Assembly: GCF_008386565.1 (NCBI RefSeq)
Contig: NZ_VUKA01000006.1
Span: 124,001 to 188,000, forward strand
DNA: 64,000 nt
Direction of reading: 5' to 3'
From: Teichococcus oryzae
GTDB lineage: Bacteria; Pseudomonadota; Alphaproteobacteria; Acetobacterales; Acetobacteraceae
In this document: positions 31,486 through 39,212 of the stretch, in pieces
How the letters are laid out: every line of letters starts with the position of its first letter
Position numbering within the stretch: position 1 is the first letter of the stretch
The notes under the pieces: model-generated
Database searches by the model: none
Told to the model about the DNA's origin: nothing
Seen by the model: only the letters and a program-made list of their open reading frames with translations
Program-made: the position numbers and the translations under genes

Positions 31486-32742
31486 TCACGCGGAAGTCTG
31501 CTCCGCCGCTCGTTCACCATAGATGAACAATGGGGCGGCACGGCCTTCGGCCACCTCCTTGTTCACGACGACTTCATCGACATCCTCAAGCCCGGGCAGG
31601 TCGAACATGGTGCCGAGCAGAATGCTTTCCATGATGGATCGCAGCCCGCGGGCGCCGGTCTTGCGCTGGATTGCGCGGGTCGCGACGGAGCGCAGCGCGT
31701 CCTCGGTGAAGGTCAGCTTGGTGGCCTCCATCTCGAACAGGCGCTGGTACTGCTTGACCAGGGCGTTCTTCGGCTTGGTCAGGATCTCGATCAGCGCCTT
31801 CTCGTCCAGATCCTCCAGCGTCGCGATCACCGGCAGGCGGCCGATGAATTCGGGGATCAGGCCGAACTTCAGCAGATCCTCGGGCTCGACCTCCCGCAGG
31901 ATGGCGCCCATGCGGCGCTCATCCGGCCCGCGCACCTCGGCGCCGAAGCCCATGCCGGAACCTTTGCCCTTGGCGGCGATGATCTTGTCCAGCCCGGCGA
32001 AGGCGCCGCCAACGATAAACAGGATATTGGAGGTGTCGACCTGCAGGAATTCCTGCTGGGGATGCTTGCGCCCGCCCTGCGGCGGCACGGAGGCGACGGT
32101 GCCTTCCATGATCTTCAGCAGGGCCTGCTGCACGCCCTCCCCGCTCACGTCGCGGGTGATGGAGGGGTTGTCCGACTTGCGGCTGATCTTGTCGACCTCG
32201 TCGATATAGACGATGCCGCGCTGCGCCCGCTCCACATTGTAATCCGCGGCCTGCAGCAGCTTGAGGATGATGTTCTCCACATCCTCGCCGACATAGCCGG
32301 CCTCGGTCAGGGTCGTGGCGTCGGCCATGGTGAAGGGGACGTCCAGGATCCGGGCCAGGGTCTGCGCCAGCAGCGTCTTGCCCGAGCCCGTGGGCCCCAC
32401 CAGCATGATGTTGGACTTGGCGATCTCGATGTCGCCGGTCTTGCCGCCATGCGCCAGGCGCTTGTAATGATTGTGCACCGCAACCGACAGCACGCGCTTG
32501 GCGTGCTCCTGCCCGATCACGTAATCATCCAGCACCTTGCAGATCTCGCGCGGGGTCGGCACCCCGTCGCGGGACTTCACCAGATGCGTCTTGTGCTCCT
32601 CACGGATGATATCCATGCAGAGTTCGACGCACTCGTCGCAGATGAAGACCGTCGGGCCGGCGATGAGTTTGCGGACCTCGTGCTGCGACTTGCCGCAGAA
32701 CGAGCAATAAAGGGTGTTCTTCGAGTCGCCGGACTTGCTCAT
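31486..32742 (-). CDS. clpX: ATP-dependent Clp protease ATP-binding subunit ClpX
   Basis: AAA+ unfoldase that feeds substrates to ClpP; 418 residues. The N-terminal zinc-binding domain has [11 protein letters not shown] and [11 protein letters not shown] (four Cys). Walker A is [15 protein letters not shown], Walker [18 protein letters not shown], the ClpP-contacting loop region around [14 protein letters not shown] and sensor 2 [14 protein letters not shown]. The ATG at 32742 ([13 protein letters not shown]) is preceded by AGGAG; an in-frame ATG further upstream adds eight residues with no homology pattern. It follows clpP after about 150 bases that hold a large inverted repeat. Confidence 0.98.
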   Translation of the reverse strand: MSKSGDSKNTLYCSFCGKSQHEVRKLIAGPTVFICDECVELCMDIIREEHKTHLVKSRDGVPTPREICKVLDDYVIGQEHAKRVLSVAVHNHYKRLAHGGKTGDIEIAKSNIMLVGPTGSGKTLLAQTLARILDVPFTMADATTLTEAGYVGEDVENIILKLLQAADYNVERAQRGIVYIDEVDKISRKSDNPSITRDVSGEGVQQALLKIMEGTVASVPPQGGRKHPQQEFLQVDTSNILFIVGGAFAGLDKIIAAKGKGSGMGFGAEVRGPDERRMGAILREVEPEDLLKFGLIPEFIGRLPVIATLEDLDEKALIEILTKPKNALVKQYQRLFEMEATKLTFTEDALRSVATRAIQRKTGARGLRSIMESILLGTMFDLPGLEDVDEVVVNKEVAEGRAAPLFIYGERAAEQTSA

Positions 32743-32824
32743 GCGCGCTCCTGGACCCCCCGGCAACGGGCCGGCGGATCATGCGGGACTGTAGCCCCCC
32801 TGCCCTGCAGGGGAAAGCGGGACG

Positions 32825-32890
32825 GGTGCCGGGCGGCCCGCAGCCGCCGGCCGCCGCTCAGGCGCCGGGAGGAACGATCCGCCCGGCACC
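32825..32890. repeat. 12-bp inverted repeat between clpP and clpX
   Basis: GGTGCCGGGCGG (32825-32836) and CCGCCCGGCACC (32879-32890) are perfect inverse copies 42 bases apart, starting four bases after the clpP stop codon. The loop contains further GC-rich inverted stretches. There is no U tract. It may fold into a long 3' structure on the clpP message or lower readthrough into clpX. Confidence 0.55.
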
Positions 32891-32893
32891 GTT

Positions 32894-33538
32894 TCATGCC
32901 TTGGGGGCCTCGGCCGCCGGACCCGCCGGGCGTTCCTCGACCACCTCGTCGATCAGGCCGAAGGCCTTCGCCTCCTCCGCCGACATGTAGCTGTCGCGCT
33001 CCAGCTTGCGCTCGATCTCCTCGATCGGCTGGCCGGTGTGCTTGACGTAGATCTGGTTGAGCCGCTTGCGCAGCGACAGGATCTCGCGCGCCTGGATCTC
33101 GATATCGGTCGCCTGGCCCTGGGCACCGCCGGAAGGCTGGTGAACCATGATCCGGCTGTTCGGCAGCGCGAATCGCTTGCCCTTGGCGCCGGCGGTCAGC
33201 AGCAGGCTGCCCATGGAGGCGGCCATGCCCAGGCAAACCGTGGACACCGGCGCCCGGATGTACTGCATGGTGTCGTACATGGCGAGGCCGGCGGACACCA
33301 CGCCACCGGGGCTGTTGATGTAAAAGGCGATGTCCTTGTTGGGATTCTCGCTTTCCAGGAACAGCAGCTGGGCGCAGATCAGCGACGACATCTGGTCGTA
33401 GACAGGCCCGGTCAGGAAGATGATCCGTTCCTTCAGCAGGCGCGAATAGATATCGAAGGCGCGCTCCCCCCGGGCGGTCTGCTCGATGACCATCGGGACG
33501 AGGTTGTTGTAGGTTTCGACCGGATCACGATCCCGCAT
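32894..33538 (-). CDS. clpP: ATP-dependent Clp protease proteolytic subunit
   Basis: Serine peptidase that forms the tetradecameric barrel of ClpXP; 214 residues. The triad is present: Ser in [20 protein letters not shown], His in [10 protein letters not shown] and Asp in [20 protein letters not shown] (Asp of GLIDEV region is conserved; the catalytic Asp precedes it in [10 protein letters not shown]). [19 protein letters not shown] is the strand that binds substrate. The ATG at 33538 ([19 protein letters not shown]) has GGAAGGA upstream. A short N-terminal propeptide may be removed. The C-terminal 15 residues ([11 protein letters not shown]) are a low-complexity tail. Confidence 0.97.
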   Translation of the reverse strand: MRDRDPVETYNNLVPMVIEQTARGERAFDIYSRLLKERIIFLTGPVYDQMSSLICAQLLFLESENPNKDIAFYINSPGGVVSAGLAMYDTMQYIRAPVSTVCLGMAASMGSLLLTAGAKGKRFALPNSRIMVHQPSGGAQGQATDIEIQAREILSLRKRLNQIYVKHTGQPIEEIERKLERDSYMSAEEAKAFGLIDEVVEERPAGPAAEAPKA

Positions 33539-33788
33539 CTTGCATCCTTCCGCGGTGGCGGGGCTCCCGGGCCACGGAAAAGGCCCCTGCCGATTCCGCC
33601 CCGGCCGCTCCCGGCCGCCGTCCACCCTAGACTTCAATTGTTAACATGGTGCAGACGCCGCGCGGGGGAAAGAGGGGGCGCGGAGATGGTTGCGCGGCGG
33701 AATCAAGATTCATCCCTGCCGCTGGTCTCCGGGCGGCGACACCCTCCCGCTCCGGGGCGCCCCAGGCGGGCGCCCCGGCAGGCCGGCC
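33539..33788. other. Intergenic region between tig and clpP
   Basis: 250 bases with no gene seen. A small AT-rich patch at about 33628-33652, containing CAATTGTTAAC, is the best candidate for the core of the clpP promoter, about 100 bases before the start codon. The tig-proximal end holds a GC-rich hairpin described separately. Confidence 0.4.
33752..33778 (-). terminator. GC-rich hairpin after trigger factor gene
   Basis: Perfect 11-bp stem CCGGGGCGCCC / GGGCGCCCCGG with a five-base loop, 11 bases after the tig stop codon. It has no U tract, so it could be a Rho-assisted end or a 3' stabiliser rather than a classical terminator. Confidence 0.55.
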
Positions 33789-35570
33789 TCAGACCGTCGG
33801 GTCGGCGGACAGCTCGCCGGCCGGAACTTCCTTTTCGGTGACCTTGGCGAGCTCCAGCATGAAGTCCACCACCTTCTCCTCGAAGATGGGGGCGCGCAGG
33901 CCGTCGATCGCCTGCGGGTTCTTCTGGAAGAACTCGAAGACCTGCTTTTCCTGGCCCGGGTAGCGCTGGGCCTCGGCCTGCATGGCGCGGGACAGTTCTT
34001 CGTTGGTCACCTGGATGTTGTTGGTGCGGCCAATCTCGCTCAGCAGCAGGCCCAGGCGGATGCGGCGCTCGGCGATGGCGCGGTAATCGGCCTTCAGCGT
34101 GTCCTCATCCTTGCCCTTGTCCTCCTCGTCCAGGCGGCCGGCCTTCAGGTCAGCCTCGACCCGCTGCCAGATCTGGGCGAACTCGGATTCGACCATGGAG
34201 GCCGGAACCTCGAAGGAAGCCTGGGCGGACAGCGCGTCCAGCAGCTTGCGCTTCACGTTCAGGCGGGAAAGCTGGTCGTACTCGCCCTGCAGGCTCTCAG
34301 TGACGCGCTTCTTCAGCTCCTCGACACTGTCGAGGCCGAGCTTCTTGGCGAAGTCCTCATCCACCGGCGAGGGCACGGGCTTCTGCAGCTTCTTGGCAGT
34401 CAGCTCGAAGCGGGCCGGCTTGCCGGCCAGCTCGGCGGCGCCGTATTCGGCCGGGAAGGTCACGTCCACATGGCGGGTTTCGCCGACCTTGATCCCTTCC
34501 AGGCCCTCGGCGAAGCCGGGGATGAAGCCGGCGCCGCCGATCTCCACCGGCATGTCGGTGCCGGTGCCGCCGGGGAAGGCTTCGCCAACGGTCGCGGCGG
34601 CACCACCCTGGCGCAGGCTCGCGCCCGTCACGGTCAGGCTGGTGTCGTCCTTCCGGCCCAGCGTCAGCCGAACGCTGACACGCAGGGCGCCCTTTGCGCC
34701 CTCCGGCACGGTCCAAGTGGCATCCACCGCCGATTCGGCCTCAGCCGGGTTGGCGACCGGCACCTCGCCGGACTGCACAGTCTTGCCCGCTTCGTCCAGC
34801 AGATCGAAGAACACCACCGCCTTGGCGGCCTCGGCCGGCGCGGCATCGGAGGTCCAGCGGAAAGACAGGGTCAGCGGCTCACCGCCCTCGACCGCCAAGC
34901 CTGAGGCGAAGGTCACGCGCGCCGCATCGGCGCCGGACAGCTTCGCCACCGCACCGCCTTCAGCGGCCTCTAGGCTGCCAGTGCCACCGGCCTGCGACAG
35001 CTTCCAGGCCTCGGCCGGGGCGCCCGACAACAGCTCCTTGCCTTCCACCAGGCGGCCGATGAAATCCGTCACCACCACATCGCCCTGGGCCGCGGCGCGG
35101 TCCTCGGTGACGTCCTCCATGGTGCGGTTGCGGGCGGCGATGCCCTCCAGCGCCTTGGTCACGTCCTCGTCGCCGACCTTCGCCACCGGCTTCTCCAGCT
35201 CGATGGCGGCGAAGTCGGGAAGCTGGATCTCCGGCATCTGCTCCAGCTCGATGCGGAACTCGAGGTCGGCATCGTCCTTGAAGGACACCAGCTCGATCTT
35301 CGGCTGCATGGCCGGGCGCAGGCCGCGCTCCTCGACCACGGTGCGGGTCACGGACTGGACCTGCTGCTCCAGCACCTCGCTCATCACGGCGGAAGCATAG
35401 CGCTGCTTCACCACGGCCATCGGCACCTTGCCGGGGCGGAAGCCCGGCAGGCGGATGTCCTTGGCCAGCGACACCAGGCGCTGATCGCGCGCCGCGGCGA
35501 TGTCAGCCGCCGGAACCACCACGGTAAAGGCCCGCTTCAGCCCCTCGGCTGCCAGCTCGGTCACCTGCAT
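33789..35570 (-). CDS. tig: Trigger factor with a large insertion in the FKBP domain
   Basis: Ribosome-bound chaperone and peptidyl-prolyl isomerase, 593 residues, whereas family members are usually 430-450. The N-terminal ribosome-binding domain has the signature GFRPGK (residues 43-48). The FKBP-type domain begins at GDVVVTDFIGRLVEGKE (163-179) and resumes at GTGTDMPVEIGGAGFIPGF (335-353), with the KVGETRHVDVTFPAEYG strand after it. Between them lies about 150 extra residues (roughly 181-330). The C-terminal substrate-binding domain (about 400-590) is normal. The start MQVTELAAEGLKRAFTV matches homologues; upstream frame runs into tRNA-Leu. It heads the tig-clpP-clpX-lon block. Confidence 0.97.
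   Translation of the reverse strand: MQVTELAAEGLKRAFTVVVPAADIAAARDQRLVSLAKDIRLPGFRPGKVPMAVVKQRYASAVMSEVLEQQVQSVTRTVVEERGLRPAMQPKIELVSFKDDADLEFRIELEQMPEIQLPDFAAIELEKPVAKVGDEDVTKALEGIAARNRTMEDVTEDRAAAQGDVVVTDFIGRLVEGKELLSGAPAEAWKLSQAGGTGSLEAAEGGAVAKLSGADAARVTFASGLAVEGGEPLTLSFRWTSDAAPAEAAKAVVFFDLLDEAGKTVQSGEVPVANPAEAESAVDATWTVPEGAKGALRVSVRLTLGRKDDTSLTVTGASLRQGGAAATVGEAFPGGTGTDMPVEIGGAGFIPGFAEGLEGIKVGETRHVDVTFPAEYGAAELAGKPARFELTAKKLQKPVPSPVDEDFAKKLGLDSVEELKKRVTESLQGEYDQLSRLNVKRKLLDALSAQASFEVPASMVESEFAQIWQRVEADLKAGRLDEEDKGKDEDTLKADYRAIAERRIRLGLLLSEIGRTNNIQVTNEELSRAMQAEAQRYPGQEKQVFEFFQKNPQAIDGLRAPIFEEKVVDFMLELAKVTEKEVPAGELSADPTV
34581..35030 (-). other. Extra domain inserted within trigger factor (residues about 181-330)
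   Basis: The inserted block is in frame and bounded by clean FKBP-domain sequence. It reads like an all-beta sandwich: alternating short hydrophobic strands such as PLTLSFRWTSD, KAVVFFDLLDEAGKT, ATWTVPEGAKGALRVSVRL and SLTVTGASLR. The order of a leading Trp (EAWKLSQAGG), an aromatic-rich middle strand, a W-x-V-PEGA turn and a final ASLR strand resembles galactose-binding-like or carbohydrate-binding-module jelly rolls. That assignment is by eye only. The insertion site lies before the strand leading to the PGF helix, not in the flap where SlyD carries its chaperone domain. Confidence 0.7.
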
Positions 35571-35636
35571 CGCCACACCAACGCTCCTAGAGAAATCATC
35601 AGGTCGTTTGCCGGCACGCTTCGGGGAGGGCCAGGA

Positions 35637-35721
35637 TGGTGCGGGCGGAGGGACTTGAACCCCCACGGCTTGCGCCACTGGAACCTAAATCCAGCGTGTC
35701 TGCCAATTCCACCACGCCCGC
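35637..35721 (-). tRNA. tRNA-Leu (anticodon TAG), CCA encoded
   Basis: An 85-base class II tRNA on the minus strand. Acceptor GCGGGCG / CGCCCGC, D arm beginning TGGTGGAATTGGCAGACAC, anticodon arm CTGGA-TTTAGGT-TCCAG with anticodon TAG, a long variable arm (TGGCGCAAGCCGT), T arm GGGGGTTCAAGTCCCTC, discriminator A and an encoded CCA. It lies 66 bases upstream of tig on the same strand. Confidence 0.97.
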
Positions 35722-35852
35722 CCAAGACCCACGACGCCCACGCGCCAGGCGTTCATGAGCCGGCGCGTTTAGCGCAGTGGCGGCCGCATTGAAAGAGCGC
35801 AGCCGCCCGCGGGCTGTCTTGCATGCCCCGGGCGGCGGCGTCACACAGGATG

Positions 35853-35873
35853 CGGCCGGCCCTTCGCCGGCCG
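35853..35873. other. Hairpin upstream of the aminotransferase gene
   Basis: Perfect 8-bp stem CGGCCGGC / GCCGGCCG with loop CCTTC, followed by TTT on the plus strand, 26 bases before the aminotransferase start codon. It may be a leader structure or a weak terminator in the divergent region between tRNA-Leu and this gene. Confidence 0.4.
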
Positions 35874-35898
35874 TTTCGCGCCCGAGGTTCCCGCCCCC

Positions 35899-37113
35899 AT
35901 GAGCGTCACCGCACCCCTCCGCCACACCTTGCCGGCCACCCCGCTCGACGACCTGCCGGACCGGATCAGGGCCCTGTCGCTGAACCAGATCGCGGAGGTG
36001 GCGGATCTCGGCCGGGAGGACCCGGACGTCATCAAGCTCTGGATCGGCGAGGGCGACCTGCCGACGCCGCCCTTCGTGGTGGAAGCCGCCGCGGCGGCAA
36101 TGCGGGCCGGCCACACCCGCTACACCTACGCCCATGGCCTGCCCCGGCTGCGCCAGGCGCTGTCCGACTACCACCGGCGGCATTGGGGGGTGGAGGTGCC
36201 GGCGAGCCGCTTCACCGTCACCGCCGGTGGCATGAACGCCATCATGCAGGCGATGCAGGCCGTGCTGAGCCCGGGCGACGAGGTGATCTTTCCCGCGCCG
36301 CACTGGCCCAACCTGGCCGCCACGGTGCAGGTGATGGGCGGAGTCGCGGTTCCGGTCGGGCTGGACCGCGGCGCGGATGGCGGCTTCAGCCTGCGCCTGC
36401 AGGCGATCGAGGCGGCGATCACGCCGCACACCCGGGTCATCGCCATCAACTCCCCCTCCAACCCCACGGGCTGGGTGATGAGCAAGGCTGAGATGGTGGC
36501 GCTGCGGGATCTCGCCCGCGCGAACGGTCTCTGGATCCTGTCAGATGAAGTCTACAACCACTTCACCTATGGCAACAGCATCGCCCCCTCCTTCCTGGAG
36601 GTATGCGAGCCGCATGACCGGCTGCTGGTTTCCAACACCTTCTCCAAGAACTGGGCGATGACCGGCTGGCGCGCCGGCTGGCTGATCTTCCCGGAAGGGC
36701 TGGCGGAGGTTTTCGACAATCTCAGCCAGTACAACACCACCTCCATCCCGACCTTCATCCAGCACGCCTGCATCGCCGCGCTGGAGGAAGGAGACGACTT
36801 CATCCGCGCCATGGTCGGGCGCTGCCGCGAAAGCCGCCGCGTCTTCGCGGAGGGTCTGGCGGCCATTCCCGGCATCACCGTGCGGCCGCCGGAAGGCAGC
36901 TTCTACCTGATGTTCTCGGTGGCGGGCGAAACCGACGCCAAGGCCCTGGCGATTCGCCTTCTGCGCGAAGCCAAGGTGGGGCTGGCGCCGGGCACCGCCT
37001 TCGGCCCCGAGGGCCAGGGGCAGCTCCGCCTGTGCTTTGCGGTGGACAGGGCGCTGGCGCGGGAAGCCATGCGGCGCCTCGAAACCTATTTCCGGGGCCG
37101 CGCGGAAGGTTAG
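35899..37113 (+). CDS. PLP-dependent class I/II aminotransferase
   Basis: A fold-type I aminotransferase of 404 residues in the aspartate/alanine/aromatic aminotransferase superfamily, cytoplasmic. The Schiff-base lysine is Lys250 in SNTFSKNWAMTGWRAGW; the cofactor Asp/Tyr pair is in WILSDEVYNHF (Asp216, Tyr219), the substrate/PLP Asn in INSPSNPTGWVMSK (about 183-196) and the carboxylate-binding Arg in GQLRLCFAVD near the end. The amino-acid substrate cannot be read from sequence, though the DVIKLWIGEGDLPTPPFV start suits the AspC/AlaA-like group. The gene stands alone on the plus strand; its TAG stop interleaves with the TAA stop of the convergent GH15-like gene (4-base overlap). Confidence 0.93.
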   Translation: MSVTAPLRHTLPATPLDDLPDRIRALSLNQIAEVADLGREDPDVIKLWIGEGDLPTPPFVVEAAAAAMRAGHTRYTYAHGLPRLRQALSDYHRRHWGVEVPASRFTVTAGGMNAIMQAMQAVLSPGDEVIFPAPHWPNLAATVQVMGGVAVPVGLDRGADGGFSLRLQAIEAAITPHTRVIAINSPSNPTGWVMSKAEMVALRDLARANGLWILSDEVYNHFTYGNSIAPSFLEVCEPHDRLLVSNTFSKNWAMTGWRAGWLIFPEGLAEVFDNLSQYNTTSIPTFIQHACIAALEEGDDFIRAMVGRCRESRRVFAEGLAAIPGITVRPPEGSFYLMFSVAGETDAKALAIRLLREAKVGLAPGTAFGPEGQGQLRLCFAVDRALAREAMRRLETYFRGRAEG

Positions 37114-38954
37114 TCCCGCAACCCGAAGCGGCCGATGCCGGCTTCCAGCCGCAAGGCCTGGTTGACCACCGCCGCCTGGACGGGAGCGCAGGGGAAATTG
37201 CCCAGGAAGTCGCCGGTCCCGAAGGCGAAGCCCTCGGCATACAGCCCCAGATCATTGGCGCGGCCCAGCAGCCGCTCGAACAGGGCCCTGGCGGCGCGGG
37301 TCCGTCCCGACAGGGCCAGGCAGCCTGCCAACCAGAAGGAAGCAGCCACAAAGGCGCCTTCCCGTTCCGGGAGGCCCTCATCGGCGTCATGGGGGCGCAT
37401 CAGGTCGCCTTCCGCCAGTTCGCGCAGGATGACCTCCAGCGTCGCGGCGATCCGGGGGTCCTGGGGCTCGAAGGCGCCATGCAGCACGGCGCGCAACAAC
37501 GCGGCATCCAGCCGGTCTGAGCCATAGGCCATGGCGAAGGCGCCGCGCCGGATGCTCCAGCCGCGGCGGTGATATTCCTCGCGGACCCCCGCGGCCACCT
37601 CGTTCCAGCCCGCCACGGCCGCCTCATCCTGGCCCAGGGCCCGGGCGCAGCGGGCGGCGGTGTCGAGCGCCCGCCACAGCATGGCCCTGCTGTGCAGATG
37701 GTGCAGCGGCGGCCCATCCAGGGCCCAGAAGCCGTGATCCGGTTCATGCCGGGATGCCAGCGCCCGCTCCGCCAAGGCCCGCATCCATTGCTCCGGCCGG
37801 CGGCCGAGGCCCTGCGGCACCCTTCCGGCGCGGCCGGCCTGGAGATGCAGCAGAAACAGAAGCTCGCCATGGGTGCCATGCTGCCACCGGTCCTGGTGGA
37901 CCTCGCCGATGCGCACGGGGCCGGAACCGCGATGGCCTTCCAGATGGGCCAGCACCTCCCCCGCTCCGCCGTGGCCGCCGATCGCATAGCGCGGGAGCGG
38001 CCTGGAATCCCCGGTGGCGGCACGCAGGAAGCGGAGGAACTCGGCGGCCTCCCGCCCATAGCCGAGCTCAGCGAAGGCGCTGGCCGTGGCGCTGGCGTCG
38101 CGCAGGCAAGCCAGGCGACCATCGCCGCCGCCGCCCTGCACCCCGGGAAGCCCGGCGGTGGCAGCGGCGATCATGGCGCCGCTGGATGCATCGCACAGCA
38201 GCTTCAAGCAAAGCGCGCTGCGCAGCACCACTTCCCGGTAGGGGCCATGGCAGCGGCAGCGGGCGCTCCATTCCTCCCAGTAACGGCGCGTCCGCGCCAG
38301 CCGGTGCGCCACGCCCTCGGCCGGGGCCGAGGGCTGCCCCGCGGCCAGACCAGGGGTGAGCACCAGAAAGGCTTCCTCCCCCTGGCGCAGGGCAAAGGGG
38401 ATCCAGGCTTCGTTGCCCCGCTGCTCCGGCGGCGCCGAGCCGGCGGCGTGCAGCCGGTGCCCGCCGGCGGTGAACAGGATGCCCCCGGCATCCGCCTGCG
38501 CCCCCGCCTGAAGGCGGCCATAATCAAAGGCGGGACGTATGCGGAACCAACCGCTGACCGTGCCCGAGGCGCAACGCAGCAGCCGGATCAAGCGGCCCTC
38601 CGCTTCGCCGTCCGGTCCTTCGGCGGGAAGGAAGGGAACAGGATGAAGCGGCATGAAGTCGGTCAGCACCGCTTCCCCGCCCGCCATGGCCAGCCGGGTT
38701 TCCAGGATGTTGGTGCCAGGCAGGTAGCGTCGGCCGGCCGGGCGCGGCTCGCCCTGCCCCGGGCCGCCTTCCAGGGTGCAAAGCCCGCCCCGCAGGTCAT
38801 CGAGGATGCGCAGGAACAGGGCCGGGCTGTCATGGCGCGGCCAGCACAGCCAGTCCACCGAACCATCCGGCGCGATCAAGGCGGTGCTGCGCGTATCACC
38901 CACAATGCCGTAGTCGCTGATTGGCCGGTATCGGCCGCGGGTCGCGCGGGGCAT
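37110..38954 (-). CDS. GH15-like (trehalase/glucoamylase family) protein, divergent active site
   Basis: 614 residues. The N-terminal domain, SDYGIVGDTRSTALIAPDGSVDWLCWPRHDSPALF (given as SDYGIVGDTRSTALI and GSVDWLCWPRHDSP), is the beta-sandwich of trehalase-like GH15 proteins; the rest is an (alpha/alpha)6-barrel with LRDASATASAFAELGYGREA, LAHLEGHRGSGPVRIGE and SFWLAGCLALSGRTRAARAL. Family members hydrolyse trehalose or alpha-glucans. However, the motif that usually reads GIWE, with the general-acid Glu, reads GFWAL here, and the later AEE and NFPQAFSH motifs read AEGF and NFPCAPVQ. It may be inactive or have changed specificity. It is minus-strand and convergent with the aminotransferase gene. 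Confidence 0.85.
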   Translation of the reverse strand: MPRATRGRYRPISDYGIVGDTRSTALIAPDGSVDWLCWPRHDSPALFLRILDDLRGGLCTLEGGPGQGEPRPAGRRYLPGTNILETRLAMAGGEAVLTDFMPLHPVPFLPAEGPDGEAEGRLIRLLRCASGTVSGWFRIRPAFDYGRLQAGAQADAGGILFTAGGHRLHAAGSAPPEQRGNEAWIPFALRQGEEAFLVLTPGLAAGQPSAPAEGVAHRLARTRRYWEEWSARCRCHGPYREVVLRSALCLKLLCDASSGAMIAAATAGLPGVQGGGGDGRLACLRDASATASAFAELGYGREAAEFLRFLRAATGDSRPLPRYAIGGHGGAGEVLAHLEGHRGSGPVRIGEVHQDRWQHGTHGELLFLLHLQAGRAGRVPQGLGRRPEQWMRALAERALASRHEPDHGFWALDGPPLHHLHSRAMLWRALDTAARCARALGQDEAAVAGWNEVAAGVREEYHRRGWSIRRGAFAMAYGSDRLDAALLRAVLHGAFEPQDPRIAATLEVILRELAEGDLMRPHDADEGLPEREGAFVAASFWLAGCLALSGRTRAARALFERLLGRANDLGLYAEGFAFGTGDFLGNFPCAPVQAAVVNQALRLEAGIGRFGLRD

Positions 38955-39212
38955 GGGGCCGGCCTAGCCTCCCGCCTCCGGCCCGGCCCCGCGCCCGGCG
39001 CCGGATCGGTTGCCGCCGCCGGTCACGTCAGGACCTGGAGCGCCGGAGCCCGGCCAAGGGTGGCGCGGCAGGACCGGCATGGGCGGCCCCCGCCTGCACA
39101 TCGCTGACCGGCTCGGGCCGGGATGGCTTGCCCGGGCGGCGACACTCCCGGCGACAACGGAAACCGGGGGCGGATCGTCACCCCTGGGGTCGCCCACCCG
39201 ACCTTCCATGCC
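38955..39212. other. Intergenic region, no gene seen
   Basis: 258 bases between the end of the AceE-like gene and the start of the GH15-like gene, both on the minus strand. GC-rich with no convincing ORF, RNA or terminator. It should contain the promoter of the GH15-like gene unless that gene is read through from the AceE-like gene. Confidence 0.4.

Noticed and set aside
34581-35030. Frameshift or assembly error as the cause of the long trigger factor
   Set aside because: The frame is open and continuous, the flanking FKBP strands are in the same frame on both sides, and codon-position GC bias looks coding throughout the insert.
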